Notes under the pieces: model-generated
What the model was told of the DNA's origin: nothing
Databases searched by the model: none
What the model saw: only the letters and a program-made list of their open reading frames with translations
Translations under genes and position numbers: made by a program
Shown: piece by piece, positions 23,103 to 27,149 of the stretch
Layout of the letters: each line of letters starts with the position of its first letter
Position numbering within the stretch: the stretch's first letter is position 1
NCBI GenBank assembly: GCA_900539345.1
Contig: UQBS01000041.1
Span: forward strand, 1 to 27,149
DNA: 27,149 bases
Source: an uncultured Coriobacteriaceae bacterium
Lineage (GTDB): Bacteria; Actinomycetota; Coriobacteriia; Coriobacteriales; UMGS124
Reading direction: 5' to 3'

Positions 23103-24056
23103 TTAGTCCTGCCCGGCGGGAGCTACGGCCTGGGCGGCAGGGGCAGTCACCTGCTCGACGGGGGCGGCGACCTGGACGGCGGGGCCGATGGTCTGCTCAG
23201 CAGAGGCAGCGGCCTGGACGGCGGAGGTAGTCGCCTGCTCGGCAGTGGGAGCGGCGGCCTGGGCGGTCGAGCCAGCCGCTTGCTCGGCGGGCGCCGCAAC
23301 CTGGGCGGCATCCTTCTTCTGCGTCTCGGTATACACCTGACGGATGACGACCACGAGGATTGCCAGGGCAAACAGGATAAGCAAGCCCGTCATGAGGAGC
23401 TTCGCGCCGCCGGTGAGCATGCCGCCCACGTAGCTGTACACGATGGTGGCGGGCAGCTGGCCCAGGCCCGTCGCCCAGAAGAACGACCAGAACCTCATGC
23501 TGGTGAGGCCCGCGAAGTAGCTCACCCAGTCAAACGACACGAATGGCAGCAGACGCGCGATGAGGACGCTCTGAGTACCATGGCGCTGGAAAAACTCCTC
23601 CATCTGGCGGATGCCGTTTTTGCCGGCGAGCTTCTCCACCGCCTCGCGGCCCACGACGCGGGCGATCCAGAAGCACATCGCTGCGCCGGCCATGGCGCTC
23701 GCCCACGACAGGATTGCGCCCTGCCACCAGCCGAAGAGGTTGGCGTTGGCGATGGTGATGAGGAAGGCGGGCAGCGGAGCGATGACCGACTGGAACACCA
23801 TGAGCAAGAACGACACCACAGCGGCGGCCGGGCCGTACTGCGCCATGAAATCACTAGCAGCCGAGAAATCGCCGGTCGCAAACATGGCAAACACGGAGCC
23901 CACCCACTCATGCACCGCCGGAACAAAGAAATAGACGGCGACAAGCACAAGGATGGCAGCGACCAAGATGCCGCGCTGAATCCAGACGTTCTTGTTGGAA
24001 ACGGGGGCGGGGTCAGCAACAGTTTCGTTGGCGGCATCAATGGAATTGGATGACAT
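23103..24056 (-). CDS. VTT-domain membrane protein with repeat-rich C-terminal tail
   Basis: A 317-residue membrane protein heading the minus operon. The ATG at 24056, 5 bases after AGGAG, is preferred over an ATG 23 codons upstream. One transmembrane segment is at about 26-46 and the VTT core at about 70-240: APLPAFLITIANANLFGWW, then FWIARVVGREAVEKLAGK, then LLPFVSFDWVSYFAGLTSM. Residues about 252-317 form an Ala/Pro/Gln/Glu-rich tail with degenerate units such as AAPVEQVTAPAAQAV, not known from the family. It is paired with a second VTT gene in the same operon, so two related lipid-handling proteins may act together or on different leaflets. No clear promoter was identified upstream. Confidence 0.9.
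   Translation of the reverse strand: MSSNSIDAANETVADPAPVSNKNVWIQRGILVAAILVLVAVYFFVPAVHEWVGSVFAMFATGDFSAASDFMAQYGPAAAVVSFLLMVFQSVIAPLPAFLITIANANLFGWWQGAILSWASAMAGAAMCFWIARVVGREAVEKLAGKNGIRQMEEFFQRHGTQSVLIARLLPFVSFDWVSYFAGLTSMRFWSFFWATGLGQLPATIVYSYVGGMLTGGAKLLMTGLLILFALAILVVVIRQVYTETQKKDAAQVAAPAEQAAGSTAQAAAPTAEQATTSAVQAAASAEQTIGPAVQVAAPVEQVTAPAAQAVAPAGQD
23106..23310 (-). repeat. degenerate tandem repeats encoding an Ala/Gln/Glu/Pro tail
   Basis: About six diverged units of 30-36 bases with cores such as GCCTGGGCGGC or GCCTGGACGGC and TGCTCGGC alternate through the 3' end of the VTT gene. They encode AEQ...VQAAA-type units. They are less alike than the repeats in the phosphotransferase gene, so they are probably older. 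Confidence 0.8.
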
Positions 24057-24227
24057 CGCATCTCCTGCGAATCGTAAGACGGCACGGGCATGCAGAAAAA
24101 CGGCCAACCAAGGGCCGCACCTCATTGCCTCGTTGCAGAATTACGGGCACCACCTCAGTGTACCAGAGACCCGAAAAACGGCAACACAGCCCGTCTTCCC
24201 CCAAAGAGAACCCATCCGAACAGGAGC

Positions 24228-24348
24228 GCGACAAGAGGCAGAGCCATAAAAGCGTGCCTTTTGCCTCAACAGAGCGTCGCGGCCAGCTTCGCGATGGAGC
24301 GCGGTGCGACAAGAGGCGGAGCCATAAAAGCGTGTCTTTTGCCTCAAC
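24228..24348. repeat. 43-base direct repeat, two copies
   Basis: GCGACAAGAGGC, then GAGCCATAAAAGCGTG, then CTTTTGCCTCAAC recurs at 24228-24270 and 24306-24348 with two base changes, a spacing of 78. Each copy can fold through GAGGC/GCCTC, and the A-to-G change in the second copy keeps pairing as a wobble. No gene or known element was recognised. Confidence 0.9.
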
Positions 24349-24512
24349 GACGGAACGAGCGGCATAGCTGTGGGAGCACATTGTTTCTTGCCTGGCAAAT
24401 CGGCGCTCTTAGCGCGTCGTCAGTCGCATAAAACGCGGCGTCGGCGGGGCAAGCGACAGCGAGATCTCACCTCAAATGGCCGCAAACACCCCCGCGCCAG
24501 GCGCTCAAGTTC

Positions 24513-24656
24513 CAAAAACGCCAAAAGTATGCGCTTTAACGTTCCCGCTTACGGTACATGGGTCTTATCAGATTACATAACCGCAGGTAAACAGCCTGCC
24601 TGTTTTCACCGTTCCACACTGGCAAGAACTAAAGCGCATACTTTTGGGACTTTTCG
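24513..24656. repeat. palindromic element B (paired AAAAGTATGCG arms)
   Basis: CCAAAAGTATGCGCTTTA at 24521-24538 is exactly inverted at 24630-24647 with a 91-base spacer. An outer AAAA tract flanks each arm, as in element A at 10450-10603. The spacers of A and B are unrelated by eye, so only the arms are conserved. Confidence 0.85.
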
Positions 24657-24846
24657 TCACCTCGACCCCAACTCGACGGGTTGCCTCGACCCTGAAGCAA
24701 GGAACCGCCCCGACCACTCCGACTCCATCGCTTCTGGCTGGCCCCAGTGCGGCAATATCTGCCCCCAAGCCACGCCTCCCATCGGCTGACTCGGACGCTC
24801 ACGCAACTTCCGCGTCGCAGTTCCTTCCTTCGAGTCGCACCTTCTC

Positions 24847-25010
24847 CTAAAACGCCTCATCAAAGGGGCAGACAGCTGATGTTGCCCGACCTCAAAGTCT
24901 CTGCCGTTGTTGCCCTCTCCCCCTTAAAACGCCTCATCAAAGGGGCAGATGGTTGATGTGCCCGGCCTCAAAATCTCGGCTGTTGCTGTCCCCTCCCCTA
25001 AAACACCTCG
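24847..25010 (-). repeat. tandem duplications of the yigZ-like gene end
   Basis: The stop-proximal block TAAAACxCCTCxTCAAAGGG occurs at about 24848, 24925 and 24999, spacing 77 and 74 bases. The last is the true gene end (stop at 24998). On the minus strand the two outside copies still read CCTTTGATGAGGCGTTTTA, that is Pro-Phe-Asp-Glu-Ala-Phe-stop against Pro-Phe-Asp-Glu-Val-Phe-stop of the gene. The intervening sequence is also repeated with changes. Confidence 0.85.
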
Positions 25011-25615
25011 TCAAAGGGATCGGTGACGACGGGGGTGCAGGTTCCGCGGGTAAGTTCGCGCAGGGCGTCGAGGAGGGGCTGCTGGGTGCCGTCAAGCATG
25101 CGCAGGTCGAGCTCGACCTCGTGGGTGAAGCGCGTGTCGAGCGTCTTGGCGCCGCAATCGGAGGCTAGGCGTGCAACGCGCTCGTAAAGCGGGTAATCGA
25201 TGTGCATGCCGATGCCGACGCAGCGCGACACGCTCACGAGCTCGGCCGCTTCCACGGCCAGGCGGGCGGCGCCCGAGTAGGCGCGCACGAGGCCGCCCGT
25301 TCCCAGAAGCGTGCCTCCAAAATAGCGCGTCACCACGCAGCACACGTCTTGCAGGCCGCTTCCGCGCAGCACGTCGAGCACCGGCGGGCCCGAGGTCCCC
25401 TGCGGCTCGCCGTCGTCACTTCGGCGCTCGCCGCCCGAACGCAGCACCCAGGCATACACGTTGTGCCTGGCCAGGGGATTTGCCTTGCGAATCTCCGCAA
25501 TGAGGGCAAGTGCCTCCTGCTCGTCTTCCACGTGGTCGAGGGTGGCGATGAAGCGGCTAGCCTTTTCTTCGAGCTCGGCCGTCACACGACCGGCAATGGT
25601 GGTGTAGGCACTCAT
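24998..25615 (-). CDS. YigZ/IMPACT family protein
   Basis: A 205-residue cytosolic protein of the IMPACT/UPF0029 family. Typical motifs: KASRFIATLDHVEDEQEA at the N-terminus, NVYAWVLR, SDDGEPQGTSGPPVLDVL, CCVVTRYFGGTLLGTGGLVRAYS, and a small C-terminal DUF1949-like domain (about 135-205). Eukaryotic IMPACT influences translation control through GCN1; the bacterial role is not settled, though YigZ-type proteins are near universal. The ATG lies 5 bases after the stop of the epimerase gene, with only a distant GAGG, so translation is probably coupled. Its 3' end is duplicated twice downstream. Confidence 0.95.
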   Translation of the reverse strand: MSAYTTIAGRVTAELEEKASRFIATLDHVEDEQEALALIAEIRKANPLARHNVYAWVLRSGGERRSDDGEPQGTSGPPVLDVLRGSGLQDVCCVVTRYFGGTLLGTGGLVRAYSGAARLAVEAAELVSVSRCVGIGMHIDYPLYERVARLASDCGAKTLDTRFTHEVELDLRMLDGTQQPLLDALRELTRGTCTPVVTDPFDEVF

Positions 25616-25620
25616 GGCTG

Positions 25621-26523
25621 CTAGAACACCTCAATCGTAAACGAGCATGCCTCGATGTACCCCGGTGCGAGAAGCGTCATCGCGCGCTTGTCCTCAAAGC
25701 GAACGCCCTCGTCAAGCGCCGTGGAACATCCGCACCATGGCTCAATCGCCACAAAGGGCGCGTCACCCGCTGCCGACCAAAGTCCCAGGTAGGGAAAGCC
25801 CTCAAACGCAACGCGCACGCCATGGCCCTGCGGGCCGGCAAGCTCCACGCGACTGGCGGGCACGCCCTCGAGCAACAGCGTGTCAACATCGAAAAGACGA
25901 TGATTGAGCAGCAGATGGTCGACGCTGTTGAGCACAGGCACGCGATGGGAGAAGTCCCAAAGTCCTCCGTCCACCATCGTTGGAGACGAGACGGTCCAGG
26001 GCTGGGCGAAACGCAGCTCATAGTCTTCGAAACGTTCGCCCTCGCACAGCGGCACGTTGAACGCGGGGTGACCGCCCAGCGTGAACGGCAGCACGGCACC
26101 GCCGGTGTTCAAGACCTCGAAAGTCTGCCGCAACGTGGAGGTACCCTCCACGGCATAGGTCATGTGCAGGCAGAATGCATACGGAAAGGCCGCGCGCGTC
26201 TCCTTGTCTGAGCGCAGCTCGAGCGTCACCGCATGCTCGCGTACGTCCACCACGCAAAACTCCCGCGTACGCGCCACGCCGTGCCTGCCCATGGAAAGGG
26301 GGCCCTCGGCGCTCACCGTGCCGGGCCGCAGGCTGCCGACGATGGGGAAGAGCACGGGCGCCCGGCGCGGCCACCAGCGCTCGTCACCCTGCCACAGGTA
26401 CTCGCGCCCGTCAAAGGCCAGGCTCATGAGCTGCGCGCCGAGCGGATCAACGCGCGCGACAAGGGTTCGTCCCGCCTCGTCGGGGGTTCCGCAAATCGTA
26501 ATGAATTGGGCTTCGTCGGCCAT
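25621..26523 (-). CDS. aldose 1-epimerase-like protein (LacX type)
   Basis: A 300-residue cytosolic protein of the galactose mutarotase superfamily, which interconverts alpha and beta anomers of sugars. Recognisable stretches: GAQLMSLAFDGREYLWQGD, WWPRRAPVLFPIVGSL, MGRHGVAR, the GGHPAFNVP segment with the catalytic His, and IEPWCGCSTAL with the probable catalytic Glu. This set matches the LacX-like subfamily annotated as aldose 1-epimerase, whose exact sugar is usually unknown. GGAG lies 8 bases before the ATG at 26523. It forms a two-gene unit with the yigZ-like gene. A TATAGAAT at about 26577-26584 on the minus strand may be the -10 box, without a clear -35. Confidence 0.92.
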   Translation of the reverse strand: MADEAQFITICGTPDEAGRTLVARVDPLGAQLMSLAFDGREYLWQGDERWWPRRAPVLFPIVGSLRPGTVSAEGPLSMGRHGVARTREFCVVDVREHAVTLELRSDKETRAAFPYAFCLHMTYAVEGTSTLRQTFEVLNTGGAVLPFTLGGHPAFNVPLCEGERFEDYELRFAQPWTVSSPTMVDGGLWDFSHRVPVLNSVDHLLLNHRLFDVDTLLLEGVPASRVELAGPQGHGVRVAFEGFPYLGLWSAAGDAPFVAIEPWCGCSTALDEGVRFEDKRAMTLLAPGYIEACSFTIEVF

Positions 26524-26785
26524 ATCGCGCGCTCCGCATCAGTCGAAAACAGGGACCTTACGTACAGCGCAAGATTCTATACGGTCTGTGCGAGATATCC
26601 GGAGCCGATTCCTCAGCCACGAAGCCCCTATACCGCCGTGCGACCGGGCCACAAGACGAGGCCGCGCAACGCCGCGGGCTTGCTTTCCTCCAGCATGCCC
26701 TTAATCACCCTCCCTCCCCTTCTGGCGAGAAGGCTAATATCAGGCAATTCCAAGAGCCAGCTGCCAACCAGTCGGGCAGGTCTCC

Positions 26786-26898
26786 CTGGCAGCCAGACGC
26801 GCTTCAGAACAGTTTTGGCCCTCTCGCTCTGGCAACCAGACGAGTTTCGGAGTAGTCCCGACGCGCCCGCTGGCAGCCAAATGAGTTTCGGAGTAGTC
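26786..26898 (+). repeat. CTGGCA...GAGTTTCGGAGTAGT repeats, plus orientation
   Basis: Copies start at 26786 (diverged: GCGCTTCAGAACAGT), 26829 and 26870. The last two share CTGGCA, then GAGTTTCGGAGTAGTC. Spacing is 43 and 41 bases. Confidence 0.85.
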
Positions 26899-26950
26899 GC
26901 ATCCATTTAAAAGCGCCCCGATGGCCCCGCTTGGGGGGGTTTGAGGGGCA

Positions 26951-26985
26951 AAAAGGGGCTCAAACCGGCGATTTGGGCCCCTTTT
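26951..26985. terminator. strong hairpin with A and T feet, likely bidirectional terminator
   Basis: AAAAGGGGCTCAAA (26951-26964) pairs with TTTGGGCCCCTTTT (26972-26985), with one wobble and a 7-base loop. The A-run on the left and T-run on the right let it act in both directions. No gene within the window clearly ends here, so it may serve a gene to the right. Confidence 0.65.
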
Positions 26986-27021
26986 CCCAGCAAAACCACG
27001 CCAGGAAAGCCGCTTGGCAAC

Positions 27022-27096
27022 GTTTTCAGTACTCCGAAACTCGTTTCTCTGCCAAAAGGGTCGAGAAAACTACTCCGATACTCGTTCCTCTGCCAG
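27022..27096 (-). repeat. same repeats, minus orientation
   Basis: Two inverted copies, ACTCCGAAACTCGTTTCTCT followed by GCCA (within 27022-27055) and CTACTCCGATACTCGTTCCT followed by CTGCCA (27066-27096). They mirror the plus copies about a centre near 26962. Confidence 0.85.
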
Positions 27097-27149
27097 ACGA
27101 TATGAGAGAGCCATTGGGGGAGCCCCCTCTCCTCGTGCCACTCACGTCG

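Larger units (their letters stand above)
24057..24997. other. 940-base repeat-dense intergenic region
   Basis: No gene is supported here. It contains the upstream region of the VTT operon, a 43-base direct repeat pair (24228-24348), palindromic element B (24513-24656) and two extra copies of the 3' end of the downstream yigZ-like gene (24847-24997). The open frames here are translations of these repeats. Confidence 0.7.
26524..27149. other. non-coding region with palindromic repeat array, reaching the window edge
   Basis: No gene is supported. It holds the upstream region of the epimerase gene, five copies of a roughly 30-base repeat (three in plus, two in minus orientation) and a strong hairpin at 26951-26985 near their centre of symmetry. 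Apparent frames on the minus strand translate the repeats only. Confidence 0.7.

Noticed and set aside
24037..24431. Frames in the gap upstream of the VTT operon, with repeated FYGSASCR-like peptides
   Set aside because: The similarity arises from the 43-base direct repeat read in several frames; no start signals are present.
24228..25010. CRISPR array
   Set aside because: There are only two or three copies per repeat type, spacers are themselves related, and no cas gene is present.
26628..26906. 92-codon minus-strand frame
   Set aside because: Its sequence is a translation of the CTGGCA...GAGTTTCGGAGTAGT repeats, with no ribosome site.

Overview
The window is GC-rich, gene-dense bacterial DNA with short intergenic gaps, ATGA/TAATG gene overlaps and AGGAGG-type ribosome sites. 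The gene content (DUF4428 protein, NarL-type sensor operon, Tat-dependent secreted proteins, a split YnjBCD transporter) suggests a host-associated actinobacterium, most likely class Coriobacteriia. This placement is an inference from gene style; there is no marker gene to fix it.

Layout. 145-4459: three secreted proteins of unknown function (two on +, one on -) around a tRNA-Gly(GCC). 4735-8758: a tightly coupled three-gene signalling operon with a multi-membrane sensor lacking kinase motifs, an intact NarL-family histidine kinase and a LuxR/NarL response regulator, closed by a bidirectional terminator. 9170-12366: a DUF4428 zinc-ribbon protein, a helix-turn-helix protein and an unusual nucleoside hydrolase.

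12528-24056 is the most interesting part. It holds a double-rhodanese lipoprotein; after a 1.2 kb non-coding stretch, a YnjB-YnjC1-YnjC2-YnjD ABC importer; and a divergent choline-kinase-like phosphotransferase. A convergent five-gene minus-strand operon follows, read as VTT membrane protein, TIGR04283-type glycosyltransferase, second VTT membrane protein, double-CCG iron-sulfur protein, TIGR04282-type transferase. Several of these families are known to co-occur but their joint pathway is unassigned. A reasonable model is import of a small substrate, phosphorylation, nucleotide or sugar activation, transfer to a lipid carrier and movement across the membrane by VTT proteins, with sulfur or redox chemistry supplied by the rhodanese and CCG proteins. 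Three of the proteins carry repeat-encoded low-complexity extensions.

24057-27149: a repeat-dense intergenic region, a YigZ/IMPACT protein whose 3' end is tandemly duplicated downstream, an aldose 1-epimerase-like protein, and a right-hand non-coding region in which five copies of a roughly 30-base repeat lie symmetrically around a strong hairpin.
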